64,000 nt of DNA from Aurantimonas endophytica (GTDB taxonomy: Bacteria; Pseudomonadota; Alphaproteobacteria; Rhizobiales; Rhizobiaceae). Under the pieces are notes generated by a model. That model was not told the origin of the DNA. It made no database searches and saw only the letters and a list, made by a program, of their open reading frames with translations. Below are positions 55,529 through 64,000 of the stretch, piece by piece. Location of the stretch: contig NZ_JACIEM010000003.1 in assembly GCF_014196845.1 (NCBI RefSeq), positions 620,001-684,000 on the forward strand. The letters run 5' to 3'. The position numbers and the translations under genes were made by a program. Numbering within the stretch: position 1 is the first letter of the stretch; each line of letters opens with the position of its first letter.

Positions 55529-57014
55529 GGCGGGCGCCGAGCCGGCACCGCTGGCGCTCTACGCGCCCGTCGGCAGCGCGTTTCACATCGCCGCAATCTG
55601 CGACCGCGCCGAGACGCTGGGGTTGTTGCCCGGAACCGGGCTCGCCGAGGCCAAGGCGCGCTTCCTGGGGCTGGAGACGCTGGCGGCCGAGCCGGATGCC
55701 GACCGCCGGCTGCTCGAGGCGGTGGCCGACTGGTGCGACCGCTACACGCCGCTGGTCGCGCTCGATCCGCCGGCCGGGCTCGTCCTCGACATTTCCGGCT
55801 GCGCGCATCTTTTCGGCGGCGAAAAGGCGCTGATGGACGATCTTCTTGCCCGGCTGTTCCACCAGGGTTTCCGCGCGAGCGCGGCGATCGCCAGCCATGC
55901 CGGCACGGCTTTGGCGCTGGTCGGACACGGGGACCGTCCCTGCGTGCCGGCCGGGGCCGAGCGCGCCGCCGTGCTGGCCTTGCCGGTCGCCGCGCTCCGC
56001 CTCGCGCCGGATCTCGAGGCGATGCTGCAGCGGCTCGGGCTGAAGAGTATCGGCGCGCTGCTTTCGCTGCCGCGCGCCGGTCTCGCCCGGCGTTTCGGTG
56101 CCGGCCTGCTCGATCGGCTCGATGAGGCGGTGGGCCTCGCCGAGCGCCCGATCGGGCCGCGCCGGCCGGTCCCGGCGCTACTCGCCGAACGTCCGCTATT
56201 CGAGCCGATCAGCCTCATCGAGGATGTCGAGCGCATCCTGTTCGGCCTCGCCGGCCGGCTGAAAATCGATCTGGAACGCCGCGGCGAGGGCGCGCGGCGG
56301 CTGGAACTGTCGCTGTTCAGGGTCGACGGGGCGGTCAACCGCCTGATGGTCGGCGCCGCCCGGCCGGTGCGCGAGCCGTCGCGCATCCTGCGGCTGTTCC
56401 GAGAGCGCATGAAGGGCCTCGGTGAGGATTTCGACGCCGGCTTCGGCTACGACCTCGTCAAGCTGGCGGTGCATGACACCGAGGCGATGGCGGAGGTCCA
56501 GACCGACCTTTCCGGCGAGAACGACGGCGACGACGCCTTTGCCGGGCTGGTCGACCGGCTGGGCGCGCGGCTCGGCGAGGCGCATGTCCTGCGGCTGAAG
56601 TCGGAGGCGAGCCACCGACCCGAGCGCGTCGGCAGCTGGCGGCCGGCGATGGCGGCGGCGCCTGCGCCCTGGCCGGCCGCCGCCGTCGGCGCCTCGGGCG
56701 CGCCGCGGCCGCTGCGCATGCTGGCGGTGCCGGAACCGGTCGAGGCGAGCTTCGAGGTACCGGACGGCGCACCGCTGAAATTCCGCTGGCGCCGGGCGCT
56801 GCATGTGGTTCGCCGCGCCGAGGGGCCGGAGCGCATCGCCGCCGAATGGTGGCGCGAGGCGGATGCGGCGACGCGCGATTATTACCGGGTGGAAGACGAC
56901 GCCGGGCGGCGCTTCTGGCTGTTCCGCGAGGGCCGCGCCGACCCCGAGATCGATCCCGAGTTGCAGATCCCGGACGGAAGGCCGGCCTGGTTCATGCACG
57001 GGCTCTTCGCATGA
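55401..57014 (+). CDS. imuB: ImuB, non-catalytic Y-family polymerase of SOS mutagenesis
   Basis: A 537-residue Y-family-like protein without polymerase activity, acting as the hub of the mutasome by binding the beta clamp, ImuA and DnaE2. The N-terminal [16 protein letters not shown] replaces the catalytic Asp residues of active polymerases, while [18 protein letters not shown] (about residues 128-145) keeps the fold. A long C-terminal region with a Trp-rich end ([15 protein letters not shown]) follows. The ATG at 55401 has GGAG/GGAAA upstream; it overlaps imuA and dnaE2 (ATGA). Confidence 0.93.
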   Translation: MSDVSMPGSRRPRFLAVSLPKLSTDRIRRARMGRFWRSDARAEAGAEPAPLALYAPVGSAFHIAAICDRAETLGLLPGTGLAEAKARFLGLETLAAEPDADRRLLEAVADWCDRYTPLVALDPPAGLVLDISGCAHLFGGEKALMDDLLARLFHQGFRASAAIASHAGTALALVGHGDRPCVPAGAERAAVLALPVAALRLAPDLEAMLQRLGLKSIGALLSLPRAGLARRFGAGLLDRLDEAVGLAERPIGPRRPVPALLAERPLFEPISLIEDVERILFGLAGRLKIDLERRGEGARRLELSLFRVDGAVNRLMVGAARPVREPSRILRLFRERMKGLGEDFDAGFGYDLVKLAVHDTEAMAEVQTDLSGENDGDDAFAGLVDRLGARLGEAHVLRLKSEASHRPERVGSWRPAMAAAPAPWPAAAVGASGAPRPLRMLAVPEPVEASFEVPDGAPLKFRWRRALHVVRRAEGPERIAAEWWREADAATRDYYRVEDDAGRRFWLFREGRADPEIDPELQIPDGRPAWFMHGLFA

Positions 57015-60000
57015 GGATCGACCCCTACCGCCCGCCGCGGCCGTTTTCCGAGATCGGCGTCGCCAGCTGCTTTTCCTTTCTCGCCGGCGCCTCGCAGCCG
57101 GAGGAGCTGGTCGTCACCGCGCACCGGCTGGGCCTTGCGGGGCTCGGCCTTGCCGACCGCAACAGCCTCGCCGGCGTGGTCCGGGCCTATCAGGCGGCGA
57201 AGGAAGCGGCGCTTCCCTATGCGCCCGGCGCCCGGCTGGTGTTTGCCGACGAAACGCCCGACATCTTCGCCTATCCGCGCGACAGGGCCGGCTGGGGCCG
57301 GCTCTGCCGGCTGCTCAGCCGCGGCAATCTGCGCACCGAAAAGGGTGACTGCCTGCTGACCCTGCCCGACCTCCTGGAATGGGGCGAAGGCATCAACCTC
57401 GCGCTGCTGGCGCCGGCGGCGCTCGGCGGCGGCGCCGAGGCCGAGCCCGTCGAGACGGCGGTCGCCGCCAGCCTCGACGCCTTGGCCGAAGCCTTTCCGC
57501 AGCGTGTCTGGCTGGCGGCGGCGCCCGCCCATGACGGGCTCGACCCGCGCCGCCTCGCCCGCGCCGCGCGGCTGGCCGGACACTGCCGGACCCCGCTTCT
57601 CGCCACCAACGACGCCTTCTACCACGCGCCCGCCCGACGCCGGCTGAAGGACGTGATGACCGCGATCGCCGCCCACGTCCCGATCGCCGAGGCGGGCACC
57701 ATCCTGACCCGGAACGCCGAGCGCCACCTCAAGGCGCCGCGCGAGATCGAGCGGCTGTTCCGCCACCATCCGGCGGCGGTCGAGAATGCCGGGCATTTCT
57801 TCTCAGGCCTCGGCTTCGACCTGAAGAGCCTCTCCTACGAATATCCCGACGAGGCGCTGGGGCTGATCCGCAGCCCGGAAGACGAGCTCCGCTTCCTCGC
57901 GCATGAAGGGGCGAAATGGCGCTATCCCGAGGGCGTGCCCGAGAACGTCACCACGCAGATCGACTACGAGCTGACGATCATCGCCGAGCTGAAATACGAG
58001 CCGTATTTCCTCACCGTCCACCACATCGTCCGCCATGCCCGCGAGCACGGCATCCTCTGCCAGGGGCGCGGCTCGGCCGCCAATTCCGTCGTCTGCTTCG
58101 CCATTGGCATCACCGAGGTCTCGCCGGAGCGCGCCGGCCTGCTGTTCGAGCGCTTCATCTCGTCGGACCGACGCGAGCCGCCGGACATCGACATCGATTT
58201 CGAGCACGAGCGCCGCGAGGAGGTGATCCAGTACATCTTTGAGCATTACGGCTGCGACAACGCCGCACTCGCCGCCACCGTCATCACCTATCGCGCCCGC
58301 TCCGCCGCGCGCGAAGTCGGCAAGGCATTCGGCCTGTCGCAGGATGCGGTCGCGGCCCTTTCCGGCTCGATCTGGGGCGGCTATCACGCCGGCGATCTCG
58401 GCGATCGGGAGGCGGCCGCCGCAGGGCTGTCAGCCAGCGATCCCACCACCGCCAACGTCCTGAAATATGCCGAGGAAATCGCCGGCTTCCCGCGCCATCT
58501 CTCCCAGCATGTCGGCGGCTTCGTCATCACGCGGGGGCGCATCGACGAGGTCGTGCCGATCCTCCACAGCGCCATGGAGGGGCGCACCATCGTCGAATGG
58601 GACAAGGACGATCTCGACGAGCTCGGGATCCTCAAGATCGACATCCTGGCGCTCGGCATGCTGTCCTGCCTGCGCCGCGCCTTCGACCTGCTGGAAGCTC
58701 ATTACGGGCGGACGGTGACCCTCGCCCAGCTCTCCGAGTCCCAGGATGATAAGCCGACTTATGAAATGATCTGCCGGGCCGATACGCTGGGTGTCTTCCA
58801 GATCGAGAGCCGGGCGCAGATGACCATGCTGCCGAAGCTCAGGCCCAACTGCTTCTACGACCTCGTCATCGAGGTGGCGATCGTGCGGCCAGGTCCCATC
58901 CAGGGCGACATGGTCCACCCCTATCTGCGCCGCAAGATGGGACTGGAGGAGGCCACCTATCCGAGCCCGGAATTGAAGGACGTGCTCAAACGAACGTTGG
59001 GCGTGCCGCTGTTCCAGGAGCAGGCGATGAAGATCGCCATCGTCGCCGCCGGCTTCACCCCCAACGAGGCCGACCGGCTGCGCCGCGCCATGGCGACGTT
59101 CCGGCGGGTCGGCACCATCCACACTTTCCAGAAGAAGATGGTCGAGGGCATGGTCGATCGCGGCTACGAGCGCGACTTCGCCGAGCGCTGCTTCAAGCAG
59201 ATCGAGGGCTTCGGCGAATACGGCTTTCCCGAAAGCCACGCCGCTTCCTTCGCGCTGCTGGTCTACGCCTCCTGCTGGCTGAAATGCCATTATCCGGACG
59301 TCTTCGCGGCCGCCCTCCTCAACGCCCAGCCGATGGGCTTCTACGCCCCGGCGCAGATCGTGCGCGACGCGGCCGAGCACGGCGTCGAGATCCGACCTGT
59401 CGACATCAATCATTCGGCCTTCGACCAGACGCTGGAGGAAGCCCCCTTCGACCCCGGCCGCATGAAGCCGCGCCACCATTCGATGCAGGGCGTGATCAAG
59501 ACGCGCCATGCGGTGCGGCTCGGCTTCCGACAGGTGAAGGGCCTCGGCGAGGCCGAGATGGCGGCTTTGGTGGCCGCGCGTGGCGCCGGCTACGATTCGG
59601 TCCGCGACCTCTGGCTGCGCTCCGGGCTGAAGCGCGCGACGATCGAGCGGCTGGCCGATGCCGACGCCTTCGGCTCGCTCGGGCTTTCCCGCCGCGATGC
59701 GCTCTGGGCCTGCCGGGCACTCGATCCGAACGGCGCCGCCGAGCGGCTGCCGCTGTTCGAGCGCGTGTCGGCGGCCGAGCTGCAGGCCGAGCCCGATGCG
59801 CATCTGCCGCCGATGCCGGTCGGCGAGGAGGTGATCAACGACTACCGCTTCCTGTCGCTTTCGCTGAAGGCGCATCCGGTCTCCTTCGTGCGGCGCGAAC
59901 TCGACGCCCTGCGGGTCATGCCGGACGAGAAGCTGGAGCGGCTCGCCTCCGGCAGCCGCGTCAGCGTCGCCGGCCTCGTCCTCGTCCGCCAGCGGCCGGG

Positions 60001-60526
60001 CTCGGCCAAGGGCGTCATCTTCATGACCATCGAGGACGAGACGGGCGTTGCCAACATCATCGTCTGGCCGAAGACCTTCGAGCGCTTTCGGCCGATCGTG
60101 CTGGGCGCCCGCTTCGTGCGGGTGAACGGCAGGATGCAGGCCGATCACGGCGTCATCCATGTCGTGGCTGAGACCATCACCGACCTGACGCCCCTGCTGA
60201 TGGGCGTCGCGCGCGGCGAGTTTCCCGCCCATGCGGGTCTCGCGCCGGCCGACCATGTCCGCAGCCCGCTGCACCGACCGAAAATCCGGACAACGGTCGA
60301 GGCCAGCCCGACAAACGCCGCGCCGGACGCGGCTTTCCTCGGGGCCTCCCTTGGCGCAGCGCTGGCCCGGGCCGACGAGGTGCGCCGCCCTGTCGACGAG
60401 GGCCGCCTGCAGAAGAAGCTCCTGCATCGTCATCTGCGCATGGTCGCCGCCGGAAGCGGCCCGCCCGACCCCGCCAACGATCGCGAGGTTCGCCGGATCC
60501 TGCCGAAAGGGCGGAATTTCCAGTGA
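57011..60526 (+). CDS. dnaE2: Error-prone DNA polymerase DnaE2 (ImuC)
   Basis: A 1171-residue C-family polymerase that copies past lesions. The palm active site DIDIDF (about residues 393-398) holds the catalytic Asp residues. The N-terminal PHP domain has [19 protein letters not shown] where other enzymes carry conserved His residues, so its metal site is probably lost. [16 protein letters not shown], an OB fold (about 980-1060) and LPKGRNFQ at the very end are typical of DnaE2. It is induced with imuA and imuB through the SOS box. It ends with a Lys/Arg-rich tail. Confidence 0.95.
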   Translation: MRIDPYRPPRPFSEIGVASCFSFLAGASQPEELVVTAHRLGLAGLGLADRNSLAGVVRAYQAAKEAALPYAPGARLVFADETPDIFAYPRDRAGWGRLCRLLSRGNLRTEKGDCLLTLPDLLEWGEGINLALLAPAALGGGAEAEPVETAVAASLDALAEAFPQRVWLAAAPAHDGLDPRRLARAARLAGHCRTPLLATNDAFYHAPARRRLKDVMTAIAAHVPIAEAGTILTRNAERHLKAPREIERLFRHHPAAVENAGHFFSGLGFDLKSLSYEYPDEALGLIRSPEDELRFLAHEGAKWRYPEGVPENVTTQIDYELTIIAELKYEPYFLTVHHIVRHAREHGILCQGRGSAANSVVCFAIGITEVSPERAGLLFERFISSDRREPPDIDIDFEHERREEVIQYIFEHYGCDNAALAATVITYRARSAAREVGKAFGLSQDAVAALSGSIWGGYHAGDLGDREAAAAGLSASDPTTANVLKYAEEIAGFPRHLSQHVGGFVITRGRIDEVVPILHSAMEGRTIVEWDKDDLDELGILKIDILALGMLSCLRRAFDLLEAHYGRTVTLAQLSESQDDKPTYEMICRADTLGVFQIESRAQMTMLPKLRPNCFYDLVIEVAIVRPGPIQGDMVHPYLRRKMGLEEATYPSPELKDVLKRTLGVPLFQEQAMKIAIVAAGFTPNEADRLRRAMATFRRVGTIHTFQKKMVEGMVDRGYERDFAERCFKQIEGFGEYGFPESHAASFALLVYASCWLKCHYPDVFAAALLNAQPMGFYAPAQIVRDAAEHGVEIRPVDINHSAFDQTLEEAPFDPGRMKPRHHSMQGVIKTRHAVRLGFRQVKGLGEAEMAALVAARGAGYDSVRDLWLRSGLKRATIERLADADAFGSLGLSRRDALWACRALDPNGAAERLPLFERVSAAELQAEPDAHLPPMPVGEEVINDYRFLSLSLKAHPVSFVRRELDALRVMPDEKLERLASGSRVSVAGLVLVRQRPGSAKGVIFMTIEDETGVANIIVWPKTFERFRPIVLGARFVRVNGRMQADHGVIHVVAETITDLTPLLMGVARGEFPAHAGLAPADHVRSPLHRPKIRTTVEASPTNAAPDAAFLGASLGAALARADEVRRPVDEGRLQKKLLHRHLRMVAAGSGPPDPANDREVRRILPKGRNFQ

Positions 60527-60649
60527 GGGTCAGCCGCAGGGGTCAACCGCCGCCATCGCACGGGCTGCTGTCGGCCGATGACCCCGTCTTTCAACGGCGG
60601 CAAGGCTCGCCTAGATGGGCGCAGGGATCCGCGACGAAGGACAAGACGC

Positions 60650-61072
60650 ATGACGGCAGAGAACGACGCGACCGGTTGGCGCGGAAAGATGGCTCCTGGC
60701 CTCGACGACATCGAGGCGCTGGCGATCGAGGCCTATGCCGAGCTGCCCGAGGCCTTCCGCGCGCTCTGCGGCGACATCCGCTTCCTGGTCGCCGACTTTC
60801 CCGATGACGATGTCGTCAAGGAGATGGCGCTCGAGAGCCCGTTCGACATTCTCGGCCTGTTCGAGGGCCGCGGCGTCGGCGAGCTGGCGACGCCGGTCAC
60901 CGGCGAGATGCCGAACCGCATCCTGCTCTACCGCCGGCCGATACTCGACTACTGGGCCGAGCACGAGGAGACGCTCGACTATCTCGTCCGCCACGTGCTG
61001 ATCCACGAGATCGGCCACCATTTCGGCCTGTCTGACGACGACATGGAGACGCTGGAGGAGAATGCCGACTGA
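60650..61072 (+). CDS. Zincin-like metallopeptidase family protein
   Basis: A 140-residue protein of the bacterial metallopeptidase family PF06262 (zincin-like). The HExxH site reads VLIHEIGHHFGLSDDDME (about residues 118-135). The first half, LDDIEALAIEAYAELPEAFRALCGDIRFLVADFP, is the family N-terminus. It lacks a signal peptide. Its substrate and activity are unproven. The ATG at 60650 has GAAGG upstream; the frame is open to 60578. Confidence 0.9.
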   Translation: MTAENDATGWRGKMAPGLDDIEALAIEAYAELPEAFRALCGDIRFLVADFPDDDVVKEMALESPFDILGLFEGRGVGELATPVTGEMPNRILLYRRPILDYWAEHEETLDYLVRHVLIHEIGHHFGLSDDDMETLEENAD

Positions 61073-61078
61073 GACGCC

Positions 61079-61285
61079 CTACTGCTCGCCGAGCTTCATC
61101 GCCGGCTCGTAGTCCTTGCCCTCGACGGTCTTCGTCACCGCCTGGCCGCAGCGCATCCTGCCACTCGCCGCATCGAAGGCGTAGATCGGGGATCCGTGCA
61201 GGTCCCAGCCTTTCGACAGTGCCAGCGAGACCTTGTGGCAGAAGGCGGCATCGTCGTCGCCGGTGAGCAGGCGGTAGAGCTTCAT
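61079..61285 (-). CDS. DUF1737 protein
   Basis: A 68-residue DUF1737 protein: [37 protein letters not shown], the full family pattern. Function unknown. It overlaps the CoA-ester lyase gene by 4 bp (ATGA) and is likely translated from its message. Confidence 0.92.
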   Translation of the reverse strand: MKLYRLLTGDDDAAFCHKVSLALSKGWDLHGSPIYAFDAASGRMRCGQAVTKTVEGKDYEPAMKLGEQ

Positions 61286-62187
61286 GGGCGGGGCATCCTT
61301 TCGGTGTGTCGATGCTCAACGGCCGCGATCGCAGCCTGGACGGCCAGCAGCTGCCGCGCCTGTTCCAGATGCAGCCGCTCGACCATCCGGCCGTCGATCT
61401 GGATGACGCCCCTGCCTTCATTCGCCGGGTCGGCAAAGGCCGCCACCACGCGCTCGGCGCGGGCGACCGCCTCGGGCGACGGGCCGAAGGCGGCGTTGGC
61501 AGCGTCGACCTGCGCCGGATGGATGAGCGTCTTGCCGTCGAACCCCATGCGCCGCCCCGCCGCGCATTCGGCGGCGAAGCCGGCCGCGTCGCGAAAATCG
61601 GCATAGACGCCGTCGAGCGTCGCCAGGCCATGGGCCTTTGCCGCCAGGACGATCCGCATCAGCCAGGGCAGCAATTCGGCCCTGTCAGGCCCGGGTTCGA
61701 CCCCCGTCGACAAGGCGATGTCGTTCGGTCCCACCACCAGGGCGTCGAGGCGGCAGCTCGCGGCGGCCGCGGCGAGCGCGTCGACGTCGAGTATGCCGCG
61801 CGGCGTCTCGATCATCGCCCACAGCCGCATCGACGTCGGCGCGTCGGTCTCAGCCAGCGCGTCGGCCACCTGCTTGAGCCCGGCGACGGTCTCGACCTTC
61901 GGTACGAGCATGGCGTCGACACCGGCGCCCCGCGCCATGAGGAAATCCTCGGTCCCGTAGCGACTGTCCAGCGGGTTGATGCGCACGATCCGTTCGCCGG
62001 GAAAACAGCTCTCCGCCAGATGGTCGCGCAGCCGCTCCCGCGCTGCGTCCTTCTCCTCGGGCACCGCAGAATCTTCCAGATCGTAGATCAGCCCATCGGC
62101 GACGAGCGACGTCGACTTCTCGAGAGCCCGGGGATTGGCGGCGGGCACGAACAGCAGGGATCGGCGGGGACGCGGAGCGAAGGTCAT
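61282..62187 (-). CDS. CoA ester lyase (HpcH/HpaI / citrate lyase beta family)
   Basis: A 302-residue TIM-barrel lyase of the citrate-lyase beta/malyl-CoA lyase family. The metal-binding and CoA pattern: [42 protein letters not shown] (residues 9-50), [25 protein letters not shown] and [11 protein letters not shown] with the Glu metal ligand. Candidate substrates are L-malyl-CoA, beta-methylmalyl-CoA or citramalyl-CoA; no ethylmalonyl-CoA or glyoxylate genes are adjacent. ATG 62187 was used; the frame is open to 62208. The DUF1737 gene follows. Confidence 0.9.
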   Translation of the reverse strand: MTFAPRPRRSLLFVPAANPRALEKSTSLVADGLIYDLEDSAVPEEKDAARERLRDHLAESCFPGERIVRINPLDSRYGTEDFLMARGAGVDAMLVPKVETVAGLKQVADALAETDAPTSMRLWAMIETPRGILDVDALAAAAASCRLDALVVGPNDIALSTGVEPGPDRAELLPWLMRIVLAAKAHGLATLDGVYADFRDAAGFAAECAAGRRMGFDGKTLIHPAQVDAANAAFGPSPEAVARAERVVAAFADPANEGRGVIQIDGRMVERLHLEQARQLLAVQAAIAAVEHRHTERMPRP

Positions 62188-62310
62188 GCGCCCTCTTCGC
62201 CGATTCACGTGAAACAGGCAATCGCGTCAGCGCCCTCCGGAGTTTGCCCCGCCCGTCCGAGATGCTATTGCCCTGACGAGACGACACGCCGACAGGGAAG
62301 GATGCCGGGG

Positions 62311-62916
62311 ATGCAGAAATTCGACACGCTGACGGGGATCGCTGCCCCGTTGCCGATGGTCAATGTCGACACCGACATGATCATTCCCAAGGACTATCTG
62401 AAGACGATCAAGCGCACCGGCCTCGGCAGCGGCCTCTTCGCCGAGATGCGCTACCGCGACGACGGTTCGGAAAATCCCGACTTCGTCCTGAACAAGCCGG
62501 CCTATCGCAACGCCAGCATTCTCGTCGCCGGCGATAATTTCGGCTGTGGCTCCTCGCGCGAACACGCGCCCTGGGCGCTGCTGGACTTCGGCATTCGCTG
62601 CGTGATCTCGACGTCCTTCGCAGACATTTTCTACAACAACTGCTTCAAGAACGGCATCCTGCCGATCCGCGTCACGCCCGAGCAGCTGGCGCTGCTGATG
62701 GACGATGCCGAGCGCGGGGCCAACGCCCGGCTGACCGTCGACCTCGTCTCGCAGACGATCAGCGGCCCGGATGGCGGCACGATCGGCTTCGAGCTCGACC
62801 CGTTCCGCAAGCACTGCCTGCTCAACGGGCTCGACGACATCGGCCTGACCATGGAGAAGGCGGACTCGATCGGCAGCTACGAGGCAGCCCTCGCCGAGCG
62901 CCGACCCTGGGCGTGA
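62311..62916 (+). CDS. leuD: 3-isopropylmalate dehydratase small subunit
   Basis: A 201-residue LeuD, partner of LeuC in isopropylmalate isomerisation for leucine synthesis. Signature: [36 protein letters not shown] (residues 4-38), [17 protein letters not shown] (about 71-87) and [17 protein letters not shown]. LeuC is not in the window. The ATG at 62311 begins the family N-terminus; ATG 62302 with AGGGAAGG directly before it is possible. Confidence 0.96.
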   Translation: MQKFDTLTGIAAPLPMVNVDTDMIIPKDYLKTIKRTGLGSGLFAEMRYRDDGSENPDFVLNKPAYRNASILVAGDNFGCGSSREHAPWALLDFGIRCVISTSFADIFYNNCFKNGILPIRVTPEQLALLMDDAERGANARLTVDLVSQTISGPDGGTIGFELDPFRKHCLLNGLDDIGLTMEKADSIGSYEAALAERRPWA

Positions 62917-62979
62917 CGGCGGGCCGGTTACTCGCAGCGTGAACGGCGGTACGCCTGCCGGCCTTCCCGGTGCCGCATC

Positions 62980-63591
62980 GTGATCGCGTGGCTCTCCGAC
63001 AACGAGGCATTGCTCAATCTGGCGGTGAACACCGCCATGCTGGGCGTCTGGATCGTCTATCTGCAGCTGCTGCTTAACGGCTATCGGCGCCAGCGCCGCT
63101 CGTCGATCCTGATCACCCGCGGCGCCGGCTCGGGGCTTCGCTCGCGCTGCCTCGTTACCAATATGAGCGTCGAGCCGGTCTACGTGACTAGCCTGATCGC
63201 GACGATGATCTCGCCGGCGGGCCGCTACGAGGTGGCGCTCACCGACCTGCGCGACCTGCCGGAGGATCTCGGCGCCGATCCGCGCTCGACCATGGGCCAG
63301 GGCAGTCTCGTCACCGGCCAGTACATCGATCTCGGCCATTTCGACGAGTTGATCACGCTTCTCGGGCAGGACCGGCCGGATGCGCCATCGCCCGACGCGG
63401 TGAGCGAGCTGGAGCTGGTCGTCGTCGCGCTCTACGGCTCGAGCCACCGACCGGTCGGCGCCGAGCGGCATTTCGCGCTGGAGCCCCGCGACGGGGTGGT
63501 TCGGATCGTGCCGCAGACGGTGGAGACGCAGCAGCTGCGTTCGCGTCGCGAACGGCGAAAGCTCCGCCAGCAGCTGTCACGGCACATGTAA
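62980..63591 (+). CDS. Membrane-anchored protein of unknown function
   Basis: A 203-residue protein I do not recognise. One N-terminal membrane segment (about residues 12-32, LAVNTAMLGVWIVYLQLLL) is followed by a basic stretch and a soluble beta-rich domain without visible active-site motifs. The C-terminus is Arg/Lys/Gln-rich. The start GTG at 62980 is weak (no clear Shine-Dalgarno); internal ATG at 63037 is possible. It is 63 bp after leuD on the same strand. Confidence 0.65.
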   Translation: MIAWLSDNEALLNLAVNTAMLGVWIVYLQLLLNGYRRQRRSSILITRGAGSGLRSRCLVTNMSVEPVYVTSLIATMISPAGRYEVALTDLRDLPEDLGADPRSTMGQGSLVTGQYIDLGHFDELITLLGQDRPDAPSPDAVSELELVVVALYGSSHRPVGAERHFALEPRDGVVRIVPQTVETQQLRSRRERRKLRQQLSRHM

Positions 63592-63621
63592 AGCCGCCGG
63601 CGCCGATAAATTCGGCTTGCG

Positions 63622-64000
63622 TCAGGCTGCCGCCTCGCGGCGCTGCCCCGTTCCCTCGCGCAGTTGGCGGGCGATTTCCGCCCAGGCCTTCGCCTCTGCC
63701 GGCCGCGGCGTCCGCTCGCCGAGCGGCAGCTTCTCGAGCACGTCGAGCAGGATCGTCTGCTCCAGCGCCCGCGCGTCCTTCACCAGGCAGTAGATCATGA
63801 TGTGAAACTGCAGCTTGCCGAGGTCGCTGGTGGCGACGGCAACCTCGTGGCCCGGCCCGGCAATGTCGGCGCCCGCCTTGCCCGCCGTCAGCCGGTGGAA
63901 GCGCGTCGCCCGGTCGAGGTCCCCCGCCAGCGCCTCCGTGGCCGCAGCCTTGATATGTCCCACGATTTCGCGCGGCGATGCCTGCGTTTCCAGCGTCAGG
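63622..64000 (-). CDS. Uncharacterised protein, partial at window edge
   Basis: The minus-strand frame is open from its stop at 63622 to the right edge, so its start is outside the window. The visible part (at least 125 residues) reads as a helical soluble protein with LQFHIMIYCLVKDARALEQTILLDVLEKLPLGE, then an acidic-basic helix. An in-frame GTG at 63963 could start a shorter protein, but the frame continues in phase beyond it without a stop. No family recognised. Confidence 0.6.
   Translation of the reverse strand, partial: LTLETQASPREIVGHIKAAATEALAGDLDRATRFHRLTAGKAGADIAGPGHEVAVATSDLGKLQFHIMIYCLVKDARALEQTILLDVLEKLPLGERTPRPAEAKAWAEIARQLREGTGQRREAAA

Noticed and set aside
58430-60433. A 667-codon minus-strand frame inside dnaE2
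   Set aside because: It lies fully within dnaE2, with no motif and typical shadow composition.

Overview
The window is GC-rich chromosomal DNA from an alphaproteobacterium of the order Hyphomicrobiales (Rhizobiales). The evidence is the gene content: glnK-amt-tesB-ubiH, ftsK-lolA, an alphaproteobacterial mitofilin in a hem cluster, a ferredoxin-type sulfite reductase operon with DUF2849 and DUF934, DUF1127, and an imuA-imuB-dnaE2 cassette with a GAAC-N7-GAAC SOS box. An Aurantimonadaceae-like genus would fit, but that is a guess. I see no rRNA, phage, insertion sequence, integron or CRISPR array. Coding is dense and codon use looks even, so this reads as core chromosome, not an island.

Layout. 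0-9.6 kb: typA, an MFS exporter, tRNA-Ala(CGC), yggT, a DUF167 gene, a DUF1127 peptide, ppa, a GNAT acetyltransferase, a PLP aminotransferase (serine-glyoxylate type), a HAD hydrolase, and a glutamine amidotransferase with a TerB-like protein. 9.7-19.5 kb: the minus-strand hemC-hemD-mitofilin-hemY cluster diverges from tsaD-gpsA, which is followed by small YciI, EVE and DUF3072 genes and a methyltransferase resembling ETF-beta lysine methyltransferase. 19.5-27.1 kb: a YdeP-type molybdo-oxidoreductase, an L,D-transpeptidase divergent from an orphan response regulator, a cyclic-nucleotide-binding protein, a DUF2235 hydrolase, xthA, and a fluoroacetate-dehalogenase-like enzyme. 27.1-36.8 kb: lolA, ftsK, two unlike ammonium transporters, glnK, tesB and a ubiH-like gene.

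37.0-43.1 kb is an assimilatory sulfate operon (DUF2849, cysI, DUF934, cysH, cysD, cysN). The [4Fe-4S]-type CysH should reduce APS directly, which fits the absence of cysC; the absence of cysJ implies ferredoxin as electron donor. CysN carries an unusual membrane-like C-terminal tail. 43.4-46.4 kb holds protein quality-control genes (Trm112, Lon N-domain, thioredoxin-TPR, ProX-like editing). 46.7-54.4 kb holds tRNA-Gly(GCC), a PAS-GGDEF-EAL protein, a phosphopantetheinyl transferase with a phosphoesterase, a merR/carboxymuconolactone-decarboxylase pair behind a textbook MerR promoter, and a YeeE/YedE sulfur-compound transporter. 54.6-60.5 kb is the SOS mutagenesis cassette. 60.6-64 kb ends with a zincin-like protein, DUF1737, a CoA-ester lyase, leuD and two uncharacterised genes, the last cut by the window edge.

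I did not find a clearly new multi-gene system. The items most worth following up are the membrane-tailed CysN, the complete fluoroacetate dehalogenase active site, matched -24/-12-like motifs before both amt genes, the SOS box, the MerR operator, and the repeat-rich promoter of the aminotransferase gene. Long open frames opposite typA, hemY, dnaE2 and others are GC-driven shadows and are left out.
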